From JAIPFM01 sp964494325 (GTDB lineage: Bacteria > Planctomycetota > Phycisphaerae > Sedimentisphaerales > Anaerobacaceae), in the NCBI GenBank assembly GCA_964494325.1, contig CAZBTJ010000021.1:1-54618 (forward strand): a DNA stretch of 54,618 bases, written 5' to 3'. How positions within the stretch are numbered: the first letter of the stretch is position 1; each line of letters opens with the position of its first letter. A program made the position numbers and the translations under genes. Shown here piece by piece: positions 35,929 to 46,100 of this stretch. Under the pieces are notes generated by a model. That model was not told the origin of the DNA, searched no databases, and saw only the letters and a list, made by a program, of their open reading frames with translations.

Positions 35929-36822
35929 ATGGACACTGTTTTACAGACTCAAATTGACGGTACTCAACCCATTCGCGGCAAGGTACGTGATATTTATGAT
36001 CTCGGCGATAGCCTGTTAATTGTAGCCTCTGACCGAATCAGTGCATTTGATGTGATTATGACCAATGGCATCGCTAAAAAGGGGATTGTGCTCACCCAGA
36101 TCTCCAAGTTTTGGTTCGAAATGTTGGGTGATTCCGTGGCACATCATCTCATGACGGACAAGGTATCTGAATTTCCAGAACCGTTCTGCAACCATGCCAA
36201 TCAGCTCGAAGGCCGCAGTATGCTGGTCAAGAAGGTGGACGTCCTGCCTGTGGAATGTATTGTACGCTGCTACATCACGGGTTCGGGCTGGAAAGAATAT
36301 CTCAAAAGCCAGACTATCTGTGGGATCAATCTACCCGCTGGACTCAAACAGTGCGACCGGCTGCCTGAATTGATTTTCACCCCCTCCACCAAGGCCGAGT
36401 TGGGTGAACATGACGAAAACATAAGTTTTGACCAATGCTCAGAGATTATAGGCAAGGATCGCGCGGAATATATTCGCGATAAGAGTCTGGAAGTCTTTAC
36501 CATGGGCTCCAACCATGCGGAGTCCAAAGGTATTATCCTGGCAGATACCAAATTTGAGTGGGGCGTCACAAAAAAGGGGAAAATTATCCTGATCGACGAA
36601 GTCCTCACGCCAGACTCATCACGGTTCTGGCCTGCTGACCAGTATGAACCGGGCCATGATCAGGAAAGTTTTGACAAGCAATTTGTGCGTAATTATCTGG
36701 AAGAGATCAATTTCGATAAATCGGGGCAGGGTGTGGCATTGCCTAAGAACATCATTGACAAGACAGCGGCCAAATATATTGAGGCTTACGAACGCCTAAC
36801 AGGTCAATCATTCAAGTTCTAA
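35929..36822 (+). CDS. purC: Phosphoribosylaminoimidazole-succinocarboxamide synthase
   Basis: 297 residues, matching the long (eukaryotic/planctomycete-type) SAICAR synthase. It joins aspartate to CAIR with ATP, a late step of purine synthesis. Motifs: GKVRDIYDLGDSLLIVASDRISAFDV at the N-terminus, VECIVRCYITGSGWKEY, the substrate loop TKAELGEHDENISFD, and ILIDEVLTPDSSRFWP. I chose the ATG at 35929 because AAAGGA lies nine bases upstream; a TTG six bases earlier is in frame. A stem-loop follows the stop directly. Not in an operon with other purine genes here. Confidence 0.96.
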   Translation: MDTVLQTQIDGTQPIRGKVRDIYDLGDSLLIVASDRISAFDVIMTNGIAKKGIVLTQISKFWFEMLGDSVAHHLMTDKVSEFPEPFCNHANQLEGRSMLVKKVDVLPVECIVRCYITGSGWKEYLKSQTICGINLPAGLKQCDRLPELIFTPSTKAELGEHDENISFDQCSEIIGKDRAEYIRDKSLEVFTMGSNHAESKGIILADTKFEWGVTKKGKIILIDEVLTPDSSRFWPADQYEPGHDQESFDKQFVRNYLEEINFDKSGQGVALPKNIIDKTAAKYIEAYERLTGQSFKF

Positions 36823-36847
36823 ACAGGACTTTTGCAAAAAGCCCTGT
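36823..36847. terminator. Stem-loop between purC and the convergent LamG gene
   Basis: ACAGGACTTTT pairs with AAAAGCCCTGT (one mismatch) around a short loop, starting one base after the purC stop; TTTTTT follows 12 nt later. It can serve both converging genes. Confidence 0.55.
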
Positions 36848-36863
36848 GGTGTACAGTTTTTTC

Positions 36864-38834
36864 TTATTGTGGCCTGCCCGCGGCAAGAAATGACACTTCC
36901 CCAGGCTCCAGCGCTCTGTCATACATATTGAACTCATGAATTTGTCCGATCCATTGGGGGTCACCACGAAATCCACTCTTGGCCAGGTAGGCCAGGTGAG
37001 AACTCACGTGAGAAAGACTGTCGCCTTCTCTTAATTGAGCCATGCCCTGTAATCGCCCATCAATATACAGGGCGATGCGTGACTCACTCAAGGTTGCCAC
37101 CATATGATGCAAGGCATTATCGTCATACTTTGGACCGTCCACGCCAGACTCCGCATCCAAAGGCGACAAGACATTGCCCACGGAGACAGCCGCCCGACTA
37201 TTATCATTCGCTCTGGCCGAACTCATATAAAAATAATCGGTGGTCACCCTGGACGAATCACCAAAAAAGGCCAGTACTGACCAGCCAGTGTTGGCGCCGG
37301 CGACAGGCGTGTACCATGCTTCAAGGGTCACCCCGGCAAACGTACTCAAGCCCAAATCATCCCCAGGCAGAATCAAAAAATCTCCCTGCTGCCCCGTGAC
37401 CAGCGCCCCATTTTGAATGTGTGCATTGCCAGCCAGGACACCATGGGCAAAGCCGACCGTATCATTGGCAGTCCCATCTTCAAACAAATACGCATGTGCC
37501 AGGTTGTCTGAACCTGGATCAGCCGCTTTGAACCTGAGCATGTACGCCACTGTGTTGAGGAACACTTGCTGACCCGTGGTTGTCAGATTCATGGCACCTT
37601 GAGGTGTCACTCCGATGATTTCCTGGGTGCCCGCCATAAACATCATACGCTGGCCGCCAGCCACTTGCCCAGCACCCTCGTAAAACTCGGCACCCTGGGC
37701 CCACTCAACAATCCAAAGGTTACCGCCCGTTGTAGAGGCCAATTCAAACCCATTGCCTGAAGTCGTCGAAGATATGAATGACGTCTCAGTCGCATGATTG
37801 GGTTGACCGGGGTCAGCACCGGTCGTGCTATCCAATAGGTCAATTGGCTCAATGCCATTTAGACCTATACCGGAAAATACCTCATGATCAGCCAAATTAA
37901 CCCTCATCAGAGGAGCGGCCACATGATTTAGATTGGGGGTATCGATCCATGCCCAGCGATCTGATCGTAACATGGAGGCGTTCGTCTGAATCAAGGGCGT
38001 GGTCACAGTATTCCATAGCAATACTTCATCATGGTCCGTAGCATAATGCTCACTGGTGGAGGTTCGGCTGACAATCACAAGGTCAGCCGCATTAAGCTCA
38101 TTCACCTTGTTCAAATCAAGCTCTCGCCAATAGTCCAGAGTCACATCAACCGTATGCCCCGCGTCTCTGAGCATCGTGGCCCAGCCGAAATCATCCTGCA
38201 GCAGATCACCGTCAATATCATTGGCTTGCGACACCCAGATAATCTGTGGCGCTCGTTCCGAGAGCAATTGAATATTGTCGAGATAATACGAGCCACCAGA
38301 GGTATATCCCTCATCAAAATGGACCACCAAATGAATCTCAAACCACCAGAGGCTATTTACGTTGATCTTTGACAAAGCGGATGTGGTATCAAACACCAGA
38401 GTTTTGGTCTGATCGCCCTGGTCCGGTGTCCAGTTGCCGGCGACCTGCTGATCCCAAATATCCCACCCCTGCCCCCCGGCGTTGACAACCATAAAAACCT
38501 GATTGTAGCCATTGTCAGGATTTCCAGACCATTCAGACGCCAATCGCGTCACATCCACAGTCAGGACATTGCTATTCATAAACGCGGCAGTTAGAGTATT
38601 ATTCCCCACAAGATCCAGAACCATCGCATCCTGCCATCCCCCAACATCGGCCTGAAGCCTGAGACTCACCACGTTATGAGTGGCCCCTGTGAAATTGTAC
38701 ATCAGGGACACATTGGGATTATTCGGTACATGCCAACCCTGCATATCTCCCTCAAAATCACCAATAACGGTAGCCAGACTCGAGCTGGCCAGACAAAACA
38801 TAAACATCACGACACACAAGCTCCGATGGTGCAT
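36864..38834 (-). CDS. Secreted protein with jelly-roll, Rossmann-like and LamG parts
   Basis: About 656 residues. The signal peptide is SLCVVMFMFCLASSSLATVI. Residues 25-190 form a jelly-roll (IGDFEGDMQGWHVPNNPN). A Rossmann or amidotransferase-like segment follows (IIWVSQANDIDGDLLQDDFG, ADLVIVSRTSTSEHY, RMMFMAGTQEIIG), as in planctomycete ThuA-like surface proteins. The last 220 residues are LamG (AYLFEDGTANDTVGFAHG, GQIHEFNMYDRALEPGEVSF). No catalytic residues were recognised. I chose the ATG at 38834 with GGAG 7 nt upstream. It follows the TPR-secreted gene by 115 nt, possibly in the dxs-nadK transcript. Confidence 0.82.
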   Translation of the reverse strand: MHHRSLCVVMFMFCLASSSLATVIGDFEGDMQGWHVPNNPNVSLMYNFTGATHNVVSLRLQADVGGWQDAMVLDLVGNNTLTAAFMNSNVLTVDVTRLASEWSGNPDNGYNQVFMVVNAGGQGWDIWDQQVAGNWTPDQGDQTKTLVFDTTSALSKINVNSLWWFEIHLVVHFDEGYTSGGSYYLDNIQLLSERAPQIIWVSQANDIDGDLLQDDFGWATMLRDAGHTVDVTLDYWRELDLNKVNELNAADLVIVSRTSTSEHYATDHDEVLLWNTVTTPLIQTNASMLRSDRWAWIDTPNLNHVAAPLMRVNLADHEVFSGIGLNGIEPIDLLDSTTGADPGQPNHATETSFISSTTSGNGFELASTTGGNLWIVEWAQGAEFYEGAGQVAGGQRMMFMAGTQEIIGVTPQGAMNLTTTGQQVFLNTVAYMLRFKAADPGSDNLAHAYLFEDGTANDTVGFAHGVLAGNAHIQNGALVTGQQGDFLILPGDDLGLSTFAGVTLEAWYTPVAGANTGWSVLAFFGDSSRVTTDYFYMSSARANDNSRAAVSVGNVLSPLDAESGVDGPKYDDNALHHMVATLSESRIALYIDGRLQGMAQLREGDSLSHVSSHLAYLAKSGFRGDPQWIGQIHEFNMYDRALEPGEVSFLAAGRPQ

Positions 38835-38949
38835 CACCGTTCTCCAAAAGTTTGACAGGTGTTCACATACCACTCAACCATACTATGTTCCCCTCAGTAT
38901 ACGTTTTGAGGCCCTGCAAAACAAACCCCTAGCAAGAGTTTTTCGGGCA

Positions 38950-40251
38950 TTACATGCTTGCAGCCTCCATTAGGGCCAAACGAGCGACCTCGTATGATGA
39001 ATCAGGCCACACATTTTTCAGCACCTCCTGAGCCAGCCCCACATCATCCATCTGCAAATAAATAAAGGCCAATAGCAACTTTAGCTCGGGTACATGCTTT
39101 CCCCCGGCACAGGCTTCAAGTTGATCAATGTGGTCCTTTACGACATCGAGGCCTCCCACCAGGTCCGACAACCCCATATCTGTCTTGGCATAAGTCGGCA
39201 AATCATTCAAGGCTCGAACCAGAAACAAGGCACTGCTGGAATAGGCACGCTTGGCCAACAGGGCGTGGCTTTTGCCTGCCACAGCCAGAGGGTGCCCTGA
39301 CTTATACACACAGGCCAGGGAATAGGCATCGTCAGCTTTGTCATACAATCCCTGCTTGAGATACATTTCACCGGCGTTCATAAAGGTATTGAACTTGGTC
39401 TGGGCATAGGCCTGCAACGCCATTTTACTGGTAAAGCTATAGGCCCCAGCCATCCTATTGGGGTCCTGAACGCTCACCTCAGGGGTCCCCTCTGCGAATC
39501 TCCCGCCAAGGTCGTTGACATCGATACTGCCTGGTGAGACCTCCAACTTGTGTGTTGAAAAAACATTCACATCCAAAGGCAGCACCATGTCCATGCTCAT
39601 CGCATTTTCAGGCAAGTGAAACAACCTCTCCAAATTCGGTGAAGCAGGCATCAACAAAAAATCGCCTGCTATGGATGTTGCCCCTGCCTCTTCACCAAAG
39701 CGCCGCTTTGGCCGGTACAGGGATGTCTCAGATATTGGCATGTCCATGGATGTCAGCCCTGCAGATTTCTGATAGGTTTGATGGGCAGGAGTTGGCATGT
39801 TCGGTAATTGAGAGAATGTCACTGGCGTGATGATGCCCGACTGTTCTGCCGTGGTGTACGTGGCCGTGGCCGTCATACTGTAATAGGGTGTATACGCCAT
39901 GGGAGAGGATGAACGATAATCCTGCTGCTGCGTCAAACGAAAAAAACTGCTGAGGCTGTCCGAGGGCATGGACGCCTTTAGAGTGCTACCCGAGGTATAC
40001 GGCACGAACGCACGAAAGTGCTTGCCACCTCCCACATGCCCCGTCACCATCAGGTTGTTGTTGTAAGAAAGCTCCTGATTGGCCTGACGACTTGCCACCC
40101 GCATATCCATGACCACTGGACGGGCATTGGGAATCTCACGATTGACAGCCGGAGAAGCGACAGGTTGAATTTGAGCCATCCCGCATGGCTCCGCAAACAA
40201 CATCCATCCCACGACAGCGGCACACCACCATCTACTCTGCTTTACACACAT
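38950..40251 (-). CDS. Secreted protein with C-terminal TPR-like repeats
   Basis: 433 residues. A signal peptide (WWCAAVVGWMLFAEPCGMAQ) is followed by about 230 residues of low-complexity, Ser/Thr/Met-rich sequence, probably disordered. The C-terminal 150 residues are helical repeats: FNTFMNAGEMYLKQGLYDKA, DDAYSLACVYKSGHPLAVAG, SSSALFLVRALNDLPTYAKT, LKLLLAFIYLQMDDVGLAQE. I recognise the repeat type from planctomycete TPR proteins but not a specific function. It starts 38 nt after the nadK stop, so it may be in one transcript with dxs and nadK, though no functional link is evident. Confidence 0.7.
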   Translation of the reverse strand: MCVKQSRWWCAAVVGWMLFAEPCGMAQIQPVASPAVNREIPNARPVVMDMRVASRQANQELSYNNNLMVTGHVGGGKHFRAFVPYTSGSTLKASMPSDSLSSFFRLTQQQDYRSSSPMAYTPYYSMTATATYTTAEQSGIITPVTFSQLPNMPTPAHQTYQKSAGLTSMDMPISETSLYRPKRRFGEEAGATSIAGDFLLMPASPNLERLFHLPENAMSMDMVLPLDVNVFSTHKLEVSPGSIDVNDLGGRFAEGTPEVSVQDPNRMAGAYSFTSKMALQAYAQTKFNTFMNAGEMYLKQGLYDKADDAYSLACVYKSGHPLAVAGKSHALLAKRAYSSSALFLVRALNDLPTYAKTDMGLSDLVGGLDVVKDHIDQLEACAGGKHVPELKLLLAFIYLQMDDVGLAQEVLKNVWPDSSYEVARLALMEAASM

Positions 40252-40289
40252 AGATCACCTTGTTAAGAACAAGAACCATTCAGACGTCT

Positions 40290-41150
40290 TTATTCATCAC
40301 TGTACTGCGGCTTTTGAGCCCATCTCAGTTTGGTGGCAAGTGTATCCCATGCATTTCGCAGGGGATTGTTCACCACCAGAAAATCGCCTTTGGCCCGGGT
40401 AATTTTGACACGATCTTGGGTTGACATGGGCCAGGAAACCTGACCATCTATCGACACAGTCGTTCCATCATTCACACGGCGGCCAATGATCTCTATCGTG
40501 CTTTCAGCGTTCAGTACAACCGGTCGAAAACTCAAAGAATGGGGGCAGATAGGCGTTATAACCACCGCCTTCATCGCACCCGTCAGAATGGGACCACCTG
40601 CAGACAGGTTGTAGGCTGTCGATCCAGTGGGTGTAGATACGATCAAACCATCGCAAATGCTGCTGGCAACCATATGGCCGTTCACACAAATATCCAGCTC
40701 GACCATACGAAATGGTGCACCTGCCGCAATAAACACATCATTGACAGCAGTACCCTGACGGTCACCATCACCCAAAAAACATGACAACAACATGCGTTTT
40801 TCAATGGATGTTTGACCTGCTACAATCTGATCGAAATGCCCTTTGAGTTCTTCAACACTGAATTCAGCAAGATACCCCAGTTTCCCAAGATTGACCCCAA
40901 TCACAGGTACATGTGTTTTGGCCAGGCTTCGGGCAACTGAAATGATGCTGCCATCACCGCCAAACACAATGGCAAAGTCGCACTGCTTCAGGGTGTGTGC
41001 GCTGGCGCTTTCAATAGTGGCCTGACACACAATATCGGCCTTGCCGTCCAGAAACTCGGCAAACTCCTTCATGGCGCCAGACACGGAACCCTTCTGAGGA
41101 TCGCCAAAAATCACCAACTTGGGTACTAGTTTTTTCTTCGACATAGGCAT
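40290..41150 (-). CDS. nadK: NAD kinase
   Basis: 286 residues. Phosphorylates NAD to NADP in the cytoplasm. The signature FGGDGSIISVARSL (the GGDG loop) is near residue 63, and the second motif DGLIVSTPTGSTAYNLSAGG near 165 holds the NAD-binding loop. A third, INDGTTVSIDGQ, is near 230. Starts seven bases after the dxs stop, so the pair is one operon; NADPH is used by the next enzyme of the isoprenoid pathway (Dxr), which may explain the grouping. The ATG at 41150 or the one six bases later (MSKKKL) may be used. Confidence 0.95.
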   Translation of the reverse strand: MPMSKKKLVPKLVIFGDPQKGSVSGAMKEFAEFLDGKADIVCQATIESASAHTLKQCDFAIVFGGDGSIISVARSLAKTHVPVIGVNLGKLGYLAEFSVEELKGHFDQIVAGQTSIEKRMLLSCFLGDGDRQGTAVNDVFIAAGAPFRMVELDICVNGHMVASSICDGLIVSTPTGSTAYNLSAGGPILTGAMKAVVITPICPHSLSFRPVVLNAESTIEIIGRRVNDGTTVSIDGQVSWPMSTQDRVKITRAKGDFLVVNNPLRNAWDTLATKLRWAQKPQYSDE

Positions 41151-41157
41151 CTTACTG

Positions 41158-43077
41158 TTACGCTTTCAGCATCTCAATGGCCGTTCTGGCTATATCATCG
41201 GCATTTAGCCCGACCTGCATAAGCTGCTGCTCACGCAAATCATGCGGTATAAAGGATTTTGGTGCACCCACAACACGAATCGATTGAGAGGATAAGCTGT
41301 GATCCCCAGCAGCCATTTCCAACAGGGCGGACCCAAAACCTGCTGCCACACGATGGTCTTCCAAGGTCAAAATCTGCTTACCCTGCCTAAGCCAGTTCAG
41401 GTAGTCCGTATCCAAAGGCGCAGCAAACCGGGCATTGACCACACCCACATTGACACCTTGACTTTTCAGTAAGGCACAAGCATCCAACGCAGCGGCCAAT
41501 GTGCTCCCATAGGCCAATAATATGACAGACACTTGATCCACGGATTCAATGACCACAGACTTGCCCAATTCAAAGGGGGTGTCACAAACGCCATCCACCT
41601 TTTCATCTGGTACAACCTTGTCCTTGGGATAGCGAATCACCACGGGTTGAGACTGCTTCAGGGCAAACGCAAGGGCATGCTTCATATCTGCGGCTGTGGC
41701 TGGTGACGTCAAGATCACATTCGGCATCATGCGCAAGTAACCAATATCCATCATACCGTGATGCGTGGGACCATCAGGCCCCACAAAACCAGCCCGATCC
41801 ACACAAAATACCACAGGCAGGTTTTGCAAAGCAACCTCCTGAAAGATCTGGTCAAAACTTCGCTGCAAAAATGTCGAATAAATACACACCACCGGCCTGT
41901 ACCCGCTGTGTGCCAGGCCTGCTGCCACATCCACGGCGGTACTCTCTGCAATACCCACGTCAAAAAAGCGATCGGGAAACGCCTCTCTGAATCCATTCAG
42001 GCCTGTGCCATCACACATGGCGGATGTCATGGCCACAACCCGATCATCTTTTTTCGCCAAAGCCACAATGCTCTGTGCAAACGCCTCAGTATAGGTGACC
42101 GGTCCCGCCTCATTGGCGTCAGGCGATTTGTAGGTATCACCATTGACCTTGTTGAAGGGACCACAGGAGTGAAACTTACTTGGCCCGGTCTGTGCAGGAG
42201 AGAATCCCTCTCCTTTTTTCGTATGGGCGTGCAAGAGCACCGGATGATCCACATTTTCAAGTGCCCTGAACAACAGCACAAGAGACTCAATATCATGACC
42301 GTCCACAGGACCAAAATAGGGTACATTCATGGCTTCAAAGAGCTGACTGGCTGGCAGCACCATACGAATCTGCTTCTTGAACCGCTCAACAACCCCCTCC
42401 ATACTGCGCCCAATCTTGGGCACATGCTCCAACACGGCCTTGGTGATTTTGCGAATATCCTCATAAGGGTGACTCAAGCGCACCCGGGCAAAGTACTTGG
42501 CCAACGCCCCAACAGTCACATCAATCGCCATATTATTGTCATTGAGCACGATCAGCATTTGACGTTTGATCAGACCGAGATTGTTGAGCCCTTCAAATGA
42601 ATTGCCGTTCACAATACTGGCGTCTCCCACCAGAGCCACCACATTACGCTGTTTCTCATGCCCCTGAGTCTTTTCATGCAACTGTTCCCCCAAGGCCAGA
42701 CCAATGGCCGTTGAAATGGCCGTACCTGCATGCCCCACCCTGAAATGGTCGTACGGACTCTCTTTGGGATCAGGAAATCCACTCACACCGCCCTGTTGCC
42801 GCAGTTTGTTAAACTGGTCCCTGCGACCTGTCACAATCTTGTGGGTATAACACTGATGCCCCACATCCCAACACAAGCGATCCTGCTCGAAATCAAAGAC
42901 ATAATGCAGGGCCAACGTCAACTCCACAGCCCCAAGATTACTGGCCAGATGCCCGCCCGTCTTGCTCAATGACGACAAGATGAATTCACGTATTTCCTGC
43001 GCCAGATCCTTGAGCTGTCTCATGGAGAGCTCCTTAAGATCCTTTGGCGACTGTATGTTCTCTAGAAAATCACTCAT
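41158..43077 (-). CDS. dxs: 1-deoxy-D-xylulose-5-phosphate synthase
   Basis: 639 residues. This thiamine-diphosphate enzyme joins pyruvate and glyceraldehyde 3-phosphate, the first step of the non-mevalonate isoprenoid pathway. N-terminal signs: GGHLASNLGAVELTLALHYV, VGHQCYTHKIVTGRRDQF and the thiamine motif VGDASIVNGNSFEGLNNLG ending in NDNNMAID. Central: GPVDGHDIESL. C-terminal half: VGIAESTAVDVAAGLA, FVGPDGPTHHGMMDIGYLR, IRYPKD. nadK follows by seven bases. The start lies 110 nt from the end of the large beta-galactosidase gene upstream, with no clear terminator between them. Confidence 0.96.
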   Translation of the reverse strand: MSDFLENIQSPKDLKELSMRQLKDLAQEIREFILSSLSKTGGHLASNLGAVELTLALHYVFDFEQDRLCWDVGHQCYTHKIVTGRRDQFNKLRQQGGVSGFPDPKESPYDHFRVGHAGTAISTAIGLALGEQLHEKTQGHEKQRNVVALVGDASIVNGNSFEGLNNLGLIKRQMLIVLNDNNMAIDVTVGALAKYFARVRLSHPYEDIRKITKAVLEHVPKIGRSMEGVVERFKKQIRMVLPASQLFEAMNVPYFGPVDGHDIESLVLLFRALENVDHPVLLHAHTKKGEGFSPAQTGPSKFHSCGPFNKVNGDTYKSPDANEAGPVTYTEAFAQSIVALAKKDDRVVAMTSAMCDGTGLNGFREAFPDRFFDVGIAESTAVDVAAGLAHSGYRPVVCIYSTFLQRSFDQIFQEVALQNLPVVFCVDRAGFVGPDGPTHHGMMDIGYLRMMPNVILTSPATAADMKHALAFALKQSQPVVIRYPKDKVVPDEKVDGVCDTPFELGKSVVIESVDQVSVILLAYGSTLAAALDACALLKSQGVNVGVVNARFAAPLDTDYLNWLRQGKQILTLEDHRVAAGFGSALLEMAAGDHSLSSQSIRVVGAPKSFIPHDLREQQLMQVGLNADDIARTAIEMLKA

Positions 43078-43189
43078 AAACAGAAAATGCCCTACAATTG
43101 ATTATTACAAACAGGTTATTCTATCAGAAATGCACAGCCCTATGCATTCGTGAAGGTCACGTACGTAGGCTATCCGATGTGTGGTCGGC

Positions 43190-46100
43190 CTATTCTTTAG
43201 CAGCCATCACATCCAGTTCAGCGATTGTGGTGTAGTATTCTCTGGCCCATTCATCCAGGGCCACGAGTTTGACAAAGCAGGCCTTGACCGGGCTGTCAAA
43301 ACGAATGGTCTGCAGTTCGTTGCTTCCGGCAAAGGCACCCTCTGCCACAGGATCACCCCAGTTTTCCGAGTCGGTGCCTACATAGAATTTGTAGTGTCTG
43401 ATTCGACCGTTGCTCTGGCCCTGCCTGGGCAATTGTGTAAAACCAATAAGTGTCACGGTCTCGCCCAGGTCGATCTGGATATCATGTGGATGTTTCTCCT
43501 GGGTGGACGACCAGTTGGTGTGCCAGAACGTGCTGGGGTCATTGTCAAGGACATGCTTGGCCAGGCCTTCTCCGGGTTCGACACTGCTGGTGTGGATAAT
43601 TTTCCACTTAGACCTGTCCAGGTCTCGCAACGGAATAATCTTGTGCAGCTGGAGGGTGGCCGTATCGCTGGTCAACCCACCTGCCAAACGGACCTGAGCC
43701 TCAACCAGGCCGGCCTCAGCATAGTTGAACGAACTCGTGTAGGAACGCCAGTCACCTCCATTGATGCGGAGGAACAGCGAGCCGGTCAGGCTTGACGTGA
43801 CTGAAATCAGACCGCCCTTGCTTCGCCTGATCTGTGGCGCCTTCAGGTCTGGATACTGAATCCGAGCCTCGTTCCCCAGGCGATCGCCTGTGGGACAGGG
43901 CCGCAAGGAATAGCTGAATTGCATCACGTCCTGAGCACGCAGAATGTATTGAGCCATAGGAGCCGGACCACAGCTGTTCCCCCCCAGACCGGAATGACCG
44001 GCATCCAGACACACATATACAGCATCACGAGGTGTCAGCTCATTGGGATGTCTGGCCTCGTCAAAGTCCTGGACCGTATTGTGGTGGGCGCTGATGGAAA
44101 ACGTCCCATCGGTGACCATCATCAGACCATGACCTTGACCCTCTGTGAGTGCGGCCCATCTGACGTCGGTCTTGTTGCCATTGTCCTGCGGACGCACGTA
44201 GTTTTCCAGTTGATCTGCCACCTTACCCGTATACAGCCCAACATCGGCGCTGCGTTTTCGATCCACATAACTCTCATGGGGTCCACGACCCAACCAGGTC
44301 AGTGTGTCCAATGATCTGGGCAGGGCAAGGGTCACGCCCAGCCTGGGCAATTGTGCCAGGCCCTGAGTACGAACGTCGTTGGTCACCTGAATCACGCCGT
44401 CCGCAAAAATCAGATACATGGCTTTGTGTTCCAGTGTGGCCTCGCCCTTCAGATCGGCTTCCTGGGTCACGGTCACACGCACGATGCCGGGCATGTCACG
44501 TGCCACAGACATGGTCTTAACAGAGTAGCTTACGTCATCCAATCCACTTTGGCTGACGGCATTGCGCAACCAGTTATCATTGTCTACACGAGCCCTGTAC
44601 AGATTGAGTTGAGGCCCTTGTCCATCCTTGAGGATCTGGACGCCATCATATTTCAGTGAGGTAAGTGTACCAGTGTCACGACTGAACATGGCGATGAAGT
44701 TTTTGCCCGTAACGGTGATGGCCTGATCTGTGTCTTCCAGTTTGGGCTGCGAGGCTTCGTCTAATTTGGCCATGGCGCGAAGGTCGACTTGAGGGGCTGC
44801 TGGCACGTCATAGGGCATGGTGATTTGCTCAGAAGCGACCTCGTGGCCCGCCTTGGCATAGAGTGTCTCACGAGGGAATGTCAGGCTCAGATTCAGAAAA
44901 TACTCAGCACCAGGGCTGAGTGGCGACTTCGGAATCCGAAGTGTCACAGTCGTTGAATCCCCCGGCAACAATGAACTCAGCATATGTTCGCCCAGACTCA
45001 TGACACAACCATCCCGGGTCAGTTGCCATTTCAGCACGTAGCCCCCGAGATTCGTGAAATAGTATTTGTTGGTGACGGTCACTGCGGCGGTTTTGGCCGT
45101 GACCTTGTCCAATGCCAAGCCCACATATTGATAGACCTTGCCAACCTCCAGAAGCTTGGCTGAAATGGCTCGATCCGGAGGCACCACACCGTTCATGCAA
45201 AAGTTGTTGTCATTGGGACGATCTCCATAGTCTCCACCATAGGCAAAGAACCATTCCCTGGAACCATCAGGCAGGACCTTGCCCGTGTATTTTCGCAACC
45301 CCTGATCCACCCAATCCCAGATGCACCCGCCAATGAGATTGGGATAGGCCTCAATGGCATCCCAGTATTCCTGGAGATTCCCCATGGCATTGCCCATGGC
45401 ATGGGCATACTCACACATAATAAAAGGTTTGTCGGACTGGCTCTCGCCCCGACTGATAAGCCAACTGACAGACGGGTACATGGTGCTATCTATGTCAGCC
45501 ACGGAATTCATACGTTCATAATGGATGGGGCGTGATGTGTCAATATCACGGATAGCTTGGGCGGCAGCGGTAAAGTTGGGACCACCGCCGGCTTCATTGC
45601 CCAGCGACCAGACCACCACACAGGGATGGTTCCTGTCGCGAAGCACCATGCGCACATTGCGATCCACATGGGCCAGTTCCCAACTGGACACCCTGGCCAG
45701 AGTGTCACGGCCATACCCCATACCATGGGACTCCACATTGGCCTCATCAATGATATAGAGTCCGTACAGGTCACAGAGGTCATACCAGATAGGATGGTTG
45801 GGATAGTGACAGGTCCGTACCGTATTGATATTGTATTGTTTCATCAATTCAATGTCACGGATCATGGAGTTGATTTCCAGGGCATGACCGCGGTCGGGGT
45901 CGTGCTCGTGACGGTTGACGCCCTTGAGCAGCACAGATGTTCCATTGACATAGAACTGCCGGTCCTTGAGTTCCACTTCCCTAAAGCCAAGACGACAGGC
46001 CCTGACCTCCTGGACACGGCGATTACCGAGCAACTCTACCACCACACGGTACAGATTCGGGGTTTCCGACGTCCACTTGAGAGGCGATGTGACCTGGGCC

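Noticed and set aside
41758..42600. 280-codon plus-strand frame
   Set aside because: Antisense to dxs, whose coding motifs are unambiguous.
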